Shown here: positions 33,229 to 46,100 of the stretch, piece after piece | Layout: each line of letters starts with the position of its first letter | Position numbering within the stretch: position 1 is the stretch's first letter | Origin: Ptychodera flava | Lineage: Eukaryota; Hemichordata; Enteropneusta; Ptychoderidae | Length of the DNA stretch: 64,000 nt | Assembly: GCF_041260155.1 (NCBI RefSeq) | Contig: NC_091932.1 | Coordinates: forward strand, 4,425,501-4,489,500 | Direction: 5' to 3' | Program-made: the position numbers and the translations under genes | The notes under the pieces: generated by a model | Told to the model about the DNA's origin: nothing | Database searches by the model: none | What the model saw: the letters and a program-made list of their open reading frames with translations, nothing else

Positions 33229-36200
33229 CTGAAATACATAACCAGACATCAGTTGATATACAACTGCAATAGGAAATTCTGACAGCAAAAAGTTAGATAC
33301 CAAACTAGATGTTGAAGTCACGTGACAAAAATCAAAAGTTGTAACCGCCGCAGTCGTCAGTGCTGATTCCTTGTCAATAGTATCGTCAATAATGATATAC
33401 TTGTAAAAGTAAATGTCAATAGAAATAGTCCTACCTCTTAATCACAACGAAGGCTATAACTATCAGTGTAGTGACGATAAGCACAGAAAACGGAACAGTA
33501 AGACCGATCAATAATGCTGAAAAATATAATGATACCTTTTTTTTAGCATCGATCAACTTAACTAGACTGTCTCGAAATGTAATCACTCAAAGCAAGGATG
33601 CCTACTAAACTAGGGACAGCCAGTCTAATACCCTAATTGTCAACATCCAGCTCAATGAAAACGATTTAAGGTGGAGCTGCATGTTGCCAAAAGAACACAG
33701 ATTTTTTTCAAAGGGAATATTTCTCATCTACGTACGATGACGAAGAAACCCCCACACACTAATATTTTCAAGAAGTTTACTGTGGTAGCAATAGTTTACA
33801 TGGAAAGATGACAATGATAACAATTAATTTAAGTCAAAACTTGACACTATTTTCTGAAATGAAATATTTCACTGCAAAGAAGAGTATATATAGAGAAAAA
33901 ACGACCATTTTATTTGCATTATCTATCCTCATTCTAAAATGGCATGGGTTAATAGACTGACACTCAAAAAAGTGATCAAAATCATGATTGGCAAAATTAA
34001 AATGCCTCTTATTCAAAATGTAAGAACTTTATTGCCAAATAAAATTGCATTTTTATTATATAATAGCATTTAAAGAGCATAATGTGTAATTTTCAGAAAA
34101 TTTGACCCAGCCAGAGTGGAGTTAAATTCATTGGAAATCTTGAAATTGGGAGAAAAGAGAAGCCAGGAAATCGGGTGATATGCATACATTTGTATAAATT
34201 AACGCTTCTTTATCGAGCAACTTATGACTGCTTGACAAGATAAAAGGTGAACCCAACCAATATTTTAATCTTGGGTTAACAAATTAATTAAAATTGAATT
34301 AATATTTGCAAAAAAGTGATCTCTGAACAAAATACACTGTGTTGGGTGCAGTGCCCCCTTAAAGTGTGTGCACAGTCTTTTCCTTATGCGGTTTAGAGCT
34401 TTTTGTTTTTTCAGAACCAATAAATAAGGCAAGTTTTCCTTTTCGGAAACGTAAGACGTTACGCAAGGTCCTTCAAAAGATGTCGTCAAATTGATGGTTC
34501 GAATTGTCCGTGTATGTGTCTTATAACAAATATTGAATAGCTATGTTATTCGTGTAGTTTTATTGGATTACCATTGTTTCTTGAACTTGCAGGGTTTATA
34601 GTTGTCATAGTGAGAGACGACTGCGTCGAAAATCCTTCACTAGATGATGATGAAGATACCACATCAGTTGATAGGCCGTCAGTTTGAGGTGTTGATCGAT
34701 CTTTTGATGTTGAAGGCTCGATTGACGATTTTGACGTGTACGTCGGCATAGTAGTTGTAGTACTAGGAACTTGATCTGGAAAATATCGAAATAATAGACG
34801 TAGATGAAAACATGGAAATGACACACCAAGCTTTATCACTTCTACCTTAAACAAACATATATCATGAATGAGTATCTGTTTGTGTATCGGTATTTATATA
34901 GTGTGTGGATCTTCACATCTATGTCGGTTCACTTTAATTCTTGTACAACGCATAGCAACACGGTCACATATGTGTCAAATTAAATCATAAAATATGAGTA
35001 TATTCTGCTAGATGTAGTTGAAACCTCAATGTTGATATCTTTAAAATATGATCTTAGGTCTTACAACCTGTCAAACCTACCGAACTCACATATAATGCTA
35101 GTCGCCTTGTCATAATTCTCGTCATACCATTTCCATTCGCCGGTTGTGTCATGCTTTCGCAATATCAAACAGATACTTTTCTCTTGAAAAGTATCTCCAG
35201 GGTTTGGTTCGTCTGGATGCCAGTTTGAGTATTCCATTACATCTCCTCTACCGTTATTAACACCTGATTGATATAAGTGCACTCATGAGTTCGAACGTTG
35301 TCAGTTGTAGTGTATACACCACACAGACGGGTCGCGCACATATTCAGAGTACATAGTCCCATAGGGGGACTGTGATAGTCCACTTAAAAGTAACGTAATT
35401 TACGTATACGTTCGCATTAACTTTTCTCCCAATATCTACAAGGACTTATCCTTAAAAATAGGCTGCTATCGTTTTCGACGGGTTTTATTGTTGAGTACTT
35501 ATGATATCCACAGATCGTCTCAATGTAGGCACTATTCTCATGTACACTCCAACGAAGTGTTCTCAATTCATACATATCATTAATTTAAAAGAGCTGAAGT
35601 GAAGTAGGGGATGAACCAAGAAAACAATGTTATGAAAAGATAATTTTCTTCATTATTTGTATCAATCAATACCACTTTCACGTTTTTAAAATTAATTAAT
35701 ATTGTCATTATTAACTTACTTGTAATCCAAAACCAATTATTCTTATTATTACATTTTTGTATTTCTTGGTGATCAGGACATTTTCCACTTGTCCAAAATT
35801 CAATTTCGTTTGTAAATTCTTGTGAAATGTAGTCCGTGACGTTTTCCTCCTCTTCTGCAGTTTCAAATTTGACAAGATAACCACCTCCATATTTGCACCA
35901 ATTATAAGCTTCTATCCATTGTAGATTATTTTCTGGTTGAAACCAATAGCATCTGTTTGATATTTGGACAGTCTCTTTATCGTTGTTATCCATGTCTTTT
36001 ATCATTGGACATTCAAACGACTGCATTTTCACTGTCAGAATTAAACATGTAACTTGATATCAACAAGGATGGTGACAAGTATATATTTATTCGCACAACC
36101 TACAATAATTGATGTTTGAGAGTTGTTAAATTTTAACAACGATGGTTAGTGATGTGATAGATTTTGCATGTAATGCGTAACTGTAAGTATTCAGAAGTAC

Positions 36201-36547
36201 TTCAAGAAGAATGAACATATGTCCTGCAATTAATTGCAGGTCAAAGGATAGGTTAGTCATATGACCTTACCCAATAATATGCCGTGCGGTTTATAACCCA
36301 TAAAGACCCCCATTCTCGCAGTTATATACTTACAAACCACTAACAAACAAGAAAACAAACAAATATAATCCCAAACAAACATCAACACCCGTCCTACCTA
36401 TCGGCACACCTCAAGAACACTAAGCCTAATCTTCGTTATGAAGACTGTTTAGTTTTCTTAGGGGGTCCTCCCATAGCTTTTTGAAAAACGAGATCCCTGG
36501 CATTATGATGACCTGCAAAACTGATCAGTGCGAGCCCAGTACATACC

Positions 36548-36617
<70 letters not shown>

Positions 36618-36773
36618 TACATACATACATACATACATACATACATACATACATACATACATACATACATACATACATACATACATACATACATACATAC
36701 ATACATACATACTGATACTCTTACCTGTCAATGGCATAATCAGTAGTAAAATTAATCTCCTTGTGTTTCCCAT
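32952..36773 (-). CDS. Gene 1: type I membrane C-type lectin receptor, ITIM-like tail
   Basis: Six exons (36773-36725, 36031-35720, 35263-35081, 34775-34572, 33516-33435, 33228-32952) with GT/AG borders sum to 1107 nt, giving 368 residues plus a stop. The order is signal peptide (1 to about 16), C-type lectin domain (about 24-181), Ser/Thr-rich stalk (182-249), transmembrane helix (about 250-275) and an acidic cytoplasmic tail (277-368). The CTLD has EPN at 139-141 and Trp-Tyr-Asp at 166-168 where WND is usual, so Ca-dependent mannose-type sugar binding is possible. The tail holds VAYESV (Tyr305), which fits the ITIM consensus, plus Tyr333, Tyr352 and Tyr355. An adhesion or immune-type surface receptor is inferred; the ligand is unknown. 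Gene 2 upstream is a tandem paralogue with matching phases. Confidence 0.88.
33435..33516 (-). CDS. Gene 1 exon 5: transmembrane segment
   Basis: About 26 uninterrupted hydrophobic residues starting ALLIGLTVPFSVL and ending VVIK before a basic stop-transfer. Phase 1 to phase 2, acceptor TTTTTCAG, donor GTAGGA. It is the same phase pattern as the gene 2 transmembrane exon. Confidence 0.85.
33670..34358. mobile_element. 689-bp TTAA-flanked element in gene 1 intron 4
   Basis: TTAA lies on both sides (33666-33669 and 34359-34362). The imperfect inverted ends begin GGTGGAGCTGCA and GGGGGCACTGCA. It is homologous, inverted, to the element at 16847-17893. TTAA targeting suggests a piggyBac-type transposase acted in trans. 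No transposase frame is present. Confidence 0.82.
34572..34775 (-). CDS. Gene 1 exon 4: Ser/Thr-rich stalk
   Basis: 68 codons, phase 1 to phase 1, rich in Ser, Thr and Pro with a run of six serines, as expected for an O-glycosylated spacer. It is the counterpart of the hugely expanded stalk exon of gene 2. Confidence 0.8.
35081..35263 (-). CDS. Gene 1 exon 3: C-terminal half of CTLD
   Basis: Phase 1 to phase 1. It carries the sugar-binding motif WHPDEPN, the WKWYDENYD block and the closing ICEF. The last cysteine of the CTLD is Cys179 of the full protein. Confidence 0.88.
35351..35381. repeat. Short AGTCCC hairpin in gene 1 intron 2
   Basis: CATAGTCCC and GGGACTGTG form an imperfect short inverted repeat, next to a repeated ATAGTCC. 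It resembles the cores of the hairpins at 6845 and 25407 but is the weakest of the three. Confidence 0.4.
35720..36031 (-). CDS. Gene 1 exon 2: N-terminal half of CTLD
   Basis: Phase 1 to phase 1, acceptor TTCTGACAG, donor GTAAGT. It contains the opening cysteine (ECPM), RCYWF, WCKYGGGYLVKF and the FWTSGKC block, ending at WIT where the next exon continues the fold. One N-glycosylation sequon (NVT) is present. Confidence 0.88.
36223..36240. repeat. Perfect 18-bp palindrome in gene 1 intron 1
   Basis: CCTGCAATTAATTGCAGG reads the same on both strands. It could bind a dimeric homeodomain-type factor (it has an ATTAAT core) or be chance. Confidence 0.5.
36551..36712. repeat. (AC)n and (CATA)n microsatellite at gene 1 donor
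   Basis: About 62 bp of AC followed by about 100 bp of CATA. On the gene strand the tract starts only about 12 nt after the exon 1 splice donor as (TATG)n and then (TG)n. Confidence 0.95.
36725..36773 (-). CDS. Gene 1 exon 1: signal peptide
   Basis: Encodes MGNTRRLILLLIMPLT, a basic start followed by a hydrophobic core, and ends in a phase-1 donor GTAAGAG. The chosen ATG has a purine at -3 and G at +4. An out-of-frame ATG 13 nt upstream has a poor context. Confidence 0.85.
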
Positions 36774-36839
36774 GTCTAGTTGTCATCGGTAGGTTTCACC
36801 AGACTGCCTGTCCCAGAGTTCTACCTTACAGATTGCACA

Positions 36840-36859
36840 TTTTATCAATTACGGAAGTG
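36840..36859 (-). promoter_or_regulatory. Candidate core promoter of gene 1
   Basis: On the minus strand, GATAAAA (36840-36846) lies about 70 nt before the start codon and could act as a TATA-like element. Beside it, CGGAAGTG at 36852-36859 (plus orientation) fits the ETS-family consensus, as found in many immune-cell promoters. Confidence 0.4.
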
Positions 36860-37781
36860 ACCTTGGTTGTCTCTGTGAAATGTTCCCAAATTAGTCTAAA
36901 TGCATGTTAACTTGTAAGGAAATGCTATTTTCATTTTAGTCAAATCTAGTATTAATCGATACGGTATGATTAAAACAACATTTGTTCAGAATCCGACATC
37001 CCCAACATCTAGTATGCATTGGTCTCGACTGAAATGGTCATGTATGAGGTATTGTAGACACGGGATTAAGATTACGAAATAGACGTCTTATCAGTTCCGT
37101 ATTTGTCCACTGGGATTCTTTGTTTTCAATCACGGTAGTGTTTTCAACTTCCCTGTGTCTTTATCGTTCTACTCACCTCTGGAGGGGGATGGGGGAGTTG
37201 AGGGTATGTTGAGGGATTTGAAAAGATTTGGGGACGTATAGGGGGACTCGATACGAAACTGTCTGTCATCGATATGAAATATATGTAGGGATGTCTCTTT
37301 AAAGGCGCCCTTCTCAATCCCTGGTTCTCGCATTAGCAAATGTGTCAACAGCCCATTAACAGTTTGTCATTCTTTTGTTTTCCATTGAATATTTTATCAA
37401 GGAAATAATATTTATATGAGATAAATCTGATAATTGAGTGGGGGCTTTTTAAATAAAATATCGCAAAAGTATGTTGTATGGAAAAAAAACATTCTCTATG
37501 TGTATTTATTGTTAAGAACACACATACTAACATGCAGGTACTTTCTGACACCCACAGGCATTAACCGAGATCACATGGAAGAGCTCCAGCCTCTTTGTTC
37601 TGTGTATCAACAGAAACATTAGTTCTGTGTTTATAATGCAGTGTTAAGATTACACAGTGAGTCGCTTTGTTCCAATGCACAATATTTAGGATTTATGATA
37701 CAGCCCATCAATAACTTTTGCAGCATTCTCTAGCAGAGACTAGAAACCAAACATTTGAGCTTAAAGTTGTAAAGTTAAAAG

Positions 37782-38118
37782 GCAGCTGTTTAGACTGTGT
37801 TCAAGTCTGTGATTTGGGAATGTTTGAGTGGAGTAAACGCGATGATTTGTATTTTGGTTTCATGTGAAACGCGCGTGTGAGTGGAGTGGACGCAATGAGT
37901 CGGGTGAACGCTATACAGGGGAGTTTCACCCGGTGAATCCGGCAGAAACTCACTCACTACTGCGCAGACTCAAAGGTGACACATTCAATCGCTGGGAAAA
38001 TCTGGCCTGCCAAATTCCGGATGGGTTTGTACGAAATAAGAGAGACACAAGAGAAACTATTATAAATGATTTTATTTTTTTTTAAATTCACCGGCTTGAA
38101 CCAAGTCTAGCAGCTGTT
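37782..38118. mobile_element. MITE copy B with 9-bp target duplication
   Basis: A 319-bp element (37791-38109) is flanked by identical GCAGCTGTT at 37782-37790 and 38110-38118. Ends TAGACT...AGTCTA extend into an inverted repeat of about 17 bp. It lies between the two lectin genes and is homologous to copy A at 30466. Confidence 0.88.
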
Positions 38119-39830
38119 GATAACCGTACTGAAAACAGCTTGTGAGACCCCCTTCGATACATTGACACTGGAACAGTAGAAATCACACTGGGTCACTTTT
38201 GATGGGACAAAAATGGAAGAGTTTACCCAGTCTGACTGGCCTTTCAGTAAACAACCAAGATTTAAGTTTTGTGTATATACTGCAATTTCTTGAAAAGTCC
38301 AGTTTTCAGCTTATCAGCAACACAGCCATATATATACAGGTCAGCATTGTTATTATCCGAAATTCAATTCAAGTCCGGACTAGAATTCATTTGTCATCAT
38401 TAACAATGATTACGGTCTTTACAAATATAAAGAATATTTTGCCAAAAAATGTGTTATTCTAGCATGGTGTGGGGAGTAGGACAAGAAACTGCAGTTGATA
38501 CACAGAACAAAACGTACTGAAAAATGGACAAAAGGTACAGCTACTGTCCCTTTTTACAATTATGTTATGTTCAGCTTTCCTGACAGGCGAGGGAAGTCAT
38601 CCTGTTTCCAAACCTTTTTTATTTGATCTCTGTTTTTCTGTATTACAGATGAAGATTTCCTGTCAGAGAAAATACGTCAAAACACAGCACCCCTTCCCTG
38701 AAAGAAAAGCACACCCGGACACACCGAAAACTTATGTCAATTTCGAGATAAGGCCAGTTTTGTTTTGAAGGAGGGGGGGGGGGAGTTCAAAATTGTAGCA
38801 AGTCAGGGGGGTACTTGAATGCCTTTTGAGTTTGTTAGGGGGCATTTGAGAAAATCAGGGAACTTTTTTGGTTTCTCCAACCCCTCCAGGGGTGTTTGTG
38901 AATGCTTTACAATATCCAAAAGTTGAACCATGATTGTACTGATATCGTTCTCTTGACAACGAATGTTTCATGCATGTCTTGATCATTCTTACACCTACTG
39001 TGTCAACGGGAGAGTAAATTGCTTGAATTTATGTTTTTATGATCAATAAAAAAGCAATACGTTCTACACCTGAATTCCTCTTCGTAACTGGAAAAGACTT
39101 GCTTACACCCGACTTTGAGACAGCATTGCCATATGGAAGGTACTTTAATTTGTCTACATATATTTCTGCATACGTTCGAAATAGTACACAACACTACGGT
39201 CATATTTTGCTGACAATGATGACGCATCAACATTGCGGAATGTAACGACAGTTTTTGTTTTGCAAATTTTGATTTATTTTTCTGATCTAGGGCAAGAATA
39301 CTGTATGCCTAGCTGGGATGTTGTGACTTATGTCCCTGAAATCCTGCTGTAAGTGTAAGACACGCAGATACACAGTTTGTTGTTACACTTCATTCTGTTT
39401 GTTTGCTGTTTGCACTACACGTATACAAATGTTGCGTAAAGATCATAGGAAACATTAAAAGAAACAAAATAAACCCCGGTTGCTCCAACAGAGACAACGG
39501 GGATTTACGACAGGGCAATGGAAAGAAAGACGAAAATCCGAATAGTTTCATTTCACATTTTAATAGTCATGCAGCGTCAACAAATTAAAAAAAGAATTGA
39601 AGGTATATATCCGAATAAATATGGAGAAAAAGTGAAAGTAGGTAACAGCGTTAAAAATAAAGATGTAATCTCATTGATCAATGTCAATCGAAATCAGTAA
39701 TGGTATTACGTCAGTGAAACATACAGACATACTAGGTCAGTACCTAGCAATTAACGTGGGGTGACTCGGCAGATGTAACGTTACAACAATAGCCTGAAGA
39801 CTTGATTGGATTCATTTCATTCTTGTCGGG
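38119..39830. other. Intergenic stretch between gene 2 and gene 1
   Basis: Should hold the 3' UTR of gene 2. A variant ATTAAA lies on the minus strand at 39559-39564. A G-rich run is near 38,770. No further gene was recognised. Confidence 0.4.
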
Positions 39831-40131
39831 TTAAAAGTAATCATCGTCTTCATGTGCATTTTCAACGTAAAAGTCCGATGGAAATATTGCTTTCGAAATC
39901 ATATGATGCCTGTCCATTTCAAACGTCGAATTGTCGTTACCAAGGAAACCATTTGAATCATAATTTGCTGTGTTCATTTTAGCAATCAGTTTGTATGGAT
40001 GATTAGCGTTGACCGATACCCTTGGTATTGACAGACTCCTGTATCCATGGTTGTCATTGAAGTCCAAGGTGTTCAGCGGATCAGCCCTCATTCCATCGAT
40101 ATCTTCTACATCCTTTCTGGCGTTTCGTTTC
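39831..40131 (-). CDS. Gene 2 exon: cytoplasmic tail
   Basis: One base completes the arginine of the previous exon, then 99 codons and a stop. It has a basic start (KRNARK), five tyrosines including GYRSL and PYKLI, and an acidic end DDDYF. Sequence similarity to the gene 1 tail is low. Confidence 0.83.
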
Positions 40132-43100
40132 CTATTTCGTTTAAAATATGTCAAGAGGTCAATGAACTTTATGGATGGTGAATAACTTGCGAACAGAGAA
40201 CAACGAACAAATGCGCCAAGCTGTATGCTTCGGGATTTACGTTATTTCGTGAATATGAAACACTTTATTTCTCAGAGTCTGTTTTCGTTTGAGTTTACTG
40301 ACTTTCAAAGATGATTTCAAATTTGTCAAAGGCATACAGTCTGGGTACATTTTCTATGTAAGGCCATTTAAAGATGTTTGCCGTTCTTGGATTTTTGAAA
40401 AACCTACCAGCCCAGGGAAAAAAACAAACGCAGACAAAAATACGAGTGTATTGACATAAGCTCACTTTTTATTTGGTTTCCTCTGGAAAAATAATATTTT
40501 AATTTGTAATAGAGTAAACATTGTGTTTGTTCTCTTAATTTTTTCTGAAAACCTACCAGCATGCGGACGGTAAACAAAGAATTTTATTTAAAGCGCCTAA
40601 ACAGGAATTTGTTGAGTGATTTAAGTCTAATCTGCATATAGCTGGAGCGGCTCCTGTTGTATGTAAGTTTACTAATCAATCAGCGTAGAGGTTGTGTGTA
40701 TGAGACCGTTGAGTACAAATCACATAGGACAGTGTGAATCCCAGTATTGAAGAGATACACGACTTGTTTTTCGCATCTGTCGCTGCTACCACTGGGAAAG
40801 TAAGTACAATATTCAGGATAATGCACGAGTGGAGTACCAACGTTCAGATATTAGACTACGCGAGGGACACAGGGGTCGTAGGTCCTAACCGAGTTCAAAA
40901 TTTGAGCGATTTTACCACACACGAGTATTCTCCGGAGTGCAACACGTCATGGACATCTGGATAGCTGCATGGATAGCTGTATTAACCAATCATGGCATAG
41001 CTATAGGTCGTTAACCTTAGCCGTGACTTTCAAATGTCGGCGCTTTTTATTGTACCGCAAGGACACTCTTGCTAATTGCCACCGTGTATAAATACATGGG
41101 GCTAAAATGAAGAGAAATGAAGGAAAGAGAATGATCATTTTCAGATCTTTAATGTCACTTTGACAAATGAAACCTATGGCCGAATCGTGACCAGGCTATG
41201 TTAAACTCAAGCAATTACGCAATGTAAAAACATACAGCAGTTAACCAATTGCCATTGTACAGAGACCAATCACGTGCAGATAAACGAGTTGTTTCTACGC
41301 ATAGTCAAAGTTCAGATGTAGTGGCACGGAATTTAATGACTGGCTTTATCTAAGTGTGTTGTTACTTGAAATTCACAGAAATAAATCATATATGCGTATT
41401 CGTTTGTCTATAAAGTTGCTTTTATCGTTATCAGCTTTCGTTCTTTGAGGTTTGATTCATAATACCGTTGAAATTTGTAGATCCTGCATCGCTGCAGAGA
41501 TATATCCCTTGTAACATTGTATGGCCCATGATATGAATGGGAATGTTGTATAGTTTTGTTTATCATGTAATTAGAATAGGTATCACACCAGTGTAAGATT
41601 AAGTGCTTTTCGCTTGACATCAAGAAATCAAAATTCCAGTTACATCGTAATATTGGAATGTTTGTATTTACAGGGAATCGATCAACAAATCTACAGAACG
41701 GCGAGGAAACCGAACGACAGCCTCAGAACGTTCTGTTTTGTGGTTTGCTGCATCCTACGATTGTCATCCGGTTCTACAGAGAATATGCCAAATCAGTCGA
41801 AAGACAAAGGGCGTGGCAATAACTCGAGACTACATGAAACTAGCCGGTAAGAAAATCCCCTATCGTTTTTAAGGGAACAAATATATTAAGCGCTAGACGA
41901 TTCTTGGGAGCAAACATTTTCACAGATTCTAAAGGTCAGGCATCGGAGCACCCCGTTATCGCAAATAACGTTTGAAGCTCTCGCCATTAAAAGAAAATTA
42001 TATCCACATATGACATTTACTGCATAAAAATGTATTATATAAGAGGAGTAAATTTTCTTGATTCGTTTTCATTCTGGTAACTGAGATACAGGTAAATCGA
42101 ACGGTAAATTCTTATCTAGTCATTCGCCTTTCAGTTGTAATCAACAACACATACTGTATCAAAGGGATGAGTAGCAGCAACAAATATCAAATTGTAACGG
42201 GAAATATTTAAATAATGAATGTAACTCAGTGTATAGATGAGAATGACTCACCAACAAGTTCAGCAAAGAAGCAACTAGGATTGAGTGGATGTAATTGCTA
42301 ATTTTCCTTTCTCAATATGCTCCCTCAACCTTACCGTTGATTGTGTTCATTCCCTTACTTTGACTCAGAATACACCAGAGTATGATAGTATTACGTTGAA
42401 CTTACTTCATCGGAAGTGGTAAAATACACTCACCTTGAGTACGAGATAGCAATCAATAGAACCAGGACCAGTAGAATTATGAGAAGAACAAACGACGCCA
42501 CACCGACCACAATCCAAACCACTGAAAGTGAAAAAAGATAAGGTTTTGAACTTTCTAATCAGCTCCTATAAAATGAACTGAAATAAATAGGGTTTCAGAT
42601 TTGACGTAAATTACCCAGTCAGGATGGCGGGAAAGACTTGTAGAAGATGCTAAATAAATTCATGTTACTGTCATTGCCCCGAAATGATGGAAAAATAATT
42701 ACTTTCTTCCAATAGCTTTGACAAACAAACAGAGGATCCGACGACTTGAATTGTAACGTTTAACATCTATTTGGCAATCAAGGCTATATACAAGTATCTG
42801 TCTCATGATTGTGACTACATCCGATGATTTCTTGTTCACAAACATTGCACATCTGTTATGCAGGACAGCGTTAAAATTTGCACATTTCAAAAAGTGCCAG
42901 TAACGCGTACAGGTAATATTATGATCGATTGATGGGGAATTTACCGCAGAATATCAACTTTGAGAAAACACCATGGTCGATTAACTTTTTATTTCGCGAC
43001 AAGTTTTCAAATAAGCCCACATCAACCAACCAAGAAGCATTAATATTGGGAAAGAAACCCCATCCTGCTCAAATAAGGCACGTTCTCTTTTAAAGTTCCA

Positions 43101-46100
43101 TGATCCAGTTCAGGCCAAAGAGACAGGTTAATGAGTTGTATAATTTGACCCGTGGATTACTGTTATGCTTTGCGTTAGGAAGTCCAACAGCTCTCATTTT
43201 GATTCTTTTGAAGTTGTTCACTCCAACTGCCGGAGAAAGTGTTTATTCTAATCGATTAATGTCTTTGACAGCATGAATCGTGGTACTCTACAATGCGGAT
43301 GTATTCACTTGTCGATGCAATGAAATATCAAATACGAATCAATCTCTTTGTAACCTATTGGAAGACAAATTTGGATGCAAAAGATCACATTTGAGCATTA
43401 TTCATATTAAAGGTCTGGCATAACACTTTACTTACAGATGAGACTATTAGGTCACTGCATAAAGTCCGCGAGGTCCCGTAGATGAATTTAAAGGGTTCGC
43501 AAAGTGATCCGCGTATGTAAAGTCAAAATATACTCACCTATATTTGTTTCTGGTCCGACAGTAGTCTGTGTCGGTACTGTTGTTGGTAGCAAACCTGGCA
43601 CCGAATCTGTTGTCTTTTTAGTGCTTGTCGATGGTTCAGTTCCTTGTTCAGTTGTTGTACCTCGCTGTGTTGCCTCTACATAGGTGGTGGGTGATTCTGT
43701 TGTCTGTCTTGAGGTTGTCAGCGGCTCTTCTGCCTAAAGAGTTGTTCTTTGCATGTTGGCTGTTGTTATTAATGTGGACTGCTTAGTCGCCGCTGTTATG
43801 GCTTGCTCTGTTGTCTGATTAGCAATGGTTGTGAGTGGTTCTGTAGTCTGTTCAGTGGTTGTGAGTGGTTCTGTTGTCTGTTCAGTGGTTGTGAGTGGTT
43901 CTGTTGTCTGTTCAGTGGTTGTGAGTGGTTCTGTTGTCTGTTCAGTGGTTGTGAGTGGTTCTGTTGTCTGTTCAGTGGTTGTGAGTGGTTCTGTTGTCTG
44001 TTCAGTGGTTGTGAGTGGTTCTGTTGTCTGTTCAGTGGTTGTGAGTGGTTCTGTTGTCTGTTCAGTGGTTGTGAGTGGTTCTGTTGTCTGTTCAGTGGTT
44101 GTGGGTGGTTGTGTTGTCTGTTCAGTGGTTGTGAGTGGTTCTGTTGTCTGTTCAGTGGTTGTGAGTGTTTGTGTTGTCTGTTCAGTGGTTGTGAGTGGTT
44201 CTGTTGTCTGTTCAGTGGTTGTGAGTAGTTTTGTTGTCGTTCAGTGCTTTTGAGTGGTTCTGTTATCTGTTCAGTGGTTGTGAGTGGTTCTGTTGTCTGT
44301 TCATGTGTTGAAGTGGTTGTGTTGTCTGTTCACTTTGTTGTAAGTGGTTCCGTTGTCTGTTCACTTGTTGTAAGTGGTTCTGTTGTCTGTTCAGTAGTGG
44401 TGAGTGTGTTGTGTTGTCCGTTCAGTGGTTGTAAGTGGTTGTGTTGTCTGTTCAGTGGTTGTGAGTGGTTCTGTTGTCTGTTTAGTGGTTTTGAGTGGTT
44501 CTGTAGTCTGTTCAATGGTTGTGAATGCTTCCGTTGTCTGTTCAGTGGTTGTAAGTGGTTGTGTTGTCTGTTCAGTGGTTGTGAGTGGTTCTGTTGTCTG
44601 TTCAGTGGTTGTGAGTGGTTGTGTTGTCTGTTCAGTGGTTGTGAGTGGTTCTGTTGTCTGTTCAGTGGTTGTGAGTGGTTCTGTTGTCTGTTCACGTGTT
44701 GTAAGTGGTTGTGTTGTCTGTTCAGTAGTTGTGAGTGGTTCTGTTGTCTGTTCAGTGGTTGTGAGTGGTTCTGTTGTCTGTTCAGTGGTTGTGAGTGGTT
44801 CTGTTGTCTGTTCAGTAGTTGTGAGTGGTTCTGTTGTCTGTTCAGTAGTTGTGAGTGGTTCTGTTGTCTGTTCAGTGGTTGTGAGTGGTTCTGTTGTTTG
44901 TTCAGTGGTTGTGAGTGGTTCTGTTGTCTGTTCAGTGGTTGTGAGTGGTTCTGTTGTCTGTTCAGTGGTTGTGAATGGTTCTGTTGTCTGTTCAGTAGTT
45001 GTGAGTGGTTCTGTTGTCTGTTCAGTGGTTGTGAGTGGTTCTGTTGTCTGTTCAGTGGTTGTGAGTGGTTCTGTTGTCTGTTCAGTGGTTGTAAGTGGTT
45101 GTGTTGTCTGTTCATTGGTTGTGAGTGGTTTGTGTTGTCTGTTCAGTGGTTGTGGGTGGTTCTGTTGTCTGTTCACGTGTTGTAAGTGGTTCTGTTGTCT
45201 GTTCAGTGGTGGTGAGTGGTTCTGTTGTCTCTTCAGTAGTTGTAAGTGGTTCCGTTGTCGGTTCATCGGTTGTCAGTGGTTGTGTTGTCTGTTCAGTGGT
45301 TGTGAGTGGTTCTGTTGTCTGTTCAGTGGTTGTGAGTGGTTGTGTTGTCTGTTCAGTGGTTTTGAGTGGGTCTGTAGTCTGTTCAGTGGTTGTGAGTGCT
45401 TCTGTTGTCTGTTTAGTGGTTGTGGGTGGTCGTGTTGTCTGTTCACGTGTTGTAAGTGGTTCTGTTGTCTCTTCAGTGGTTGTAAATGGTTCTGTTGTCA
45501 GTTCAGTGGTTGTGAGTGGTTGTGTTGTCTGTTCAGTGGTTTTGGGTGGTTGTGTTGTCTGTTCAGTGGTTGTGAGTGCTTCTGTTGTCTGTTCAGTGGT
45601 TGTGGGTGGTTGTGTTGTCTGTTCACGTGTTGTAAGTGGTTCTGTTGTCTCTTCAGTGGTTGTGAGTGGTTTTGTTGTCTGTTCAGTGGTTTTGAGTGGT
45701 TCTGTTGACTGTTCAGTGGTTTTCATTGCTTCTGTTGTCTTTTCAGTGGTTGAGAGTGGTTCTGTTGTCTGTTCAATGGTTGTGAATGCTTCTGTTGTCT
45801 GTTCAGTGGTTGTGAGTGGTTTTGTTGTCTGTTCAGTGGTTTTGAGTAGTTCTGTAGACTGTTCAGTGCTTGTCATTGCTTCTGTTGTCTTTCAGTGGTT
45901 GAGAGTGGTTTGTTGTCTGTTCAGTGGTTGTCATTGTTCTGTTGTCTGTTCAGTGGTTTGTCAGTGGTTGTGTTGTCTGTTCATTGGTTGTGAGTGGTTC
46001 TGTTGTCTGTTCAGTGGTTGTTACCGCAGGTTCTGTTGTCTGTCAGTGGTGGTGAGTGGTTCTGTTGACTCTTCAGTGGTTGTGAGTGGTTCTGTTGTCT

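Noticed and set aside
36503..36792. His/Thr and Val/Cys repeat frames beside gene 1 exon 1
   Set aside because: They come from the (AC)n and (CATA)n tract in intron 1. The real exon ends at 36725.
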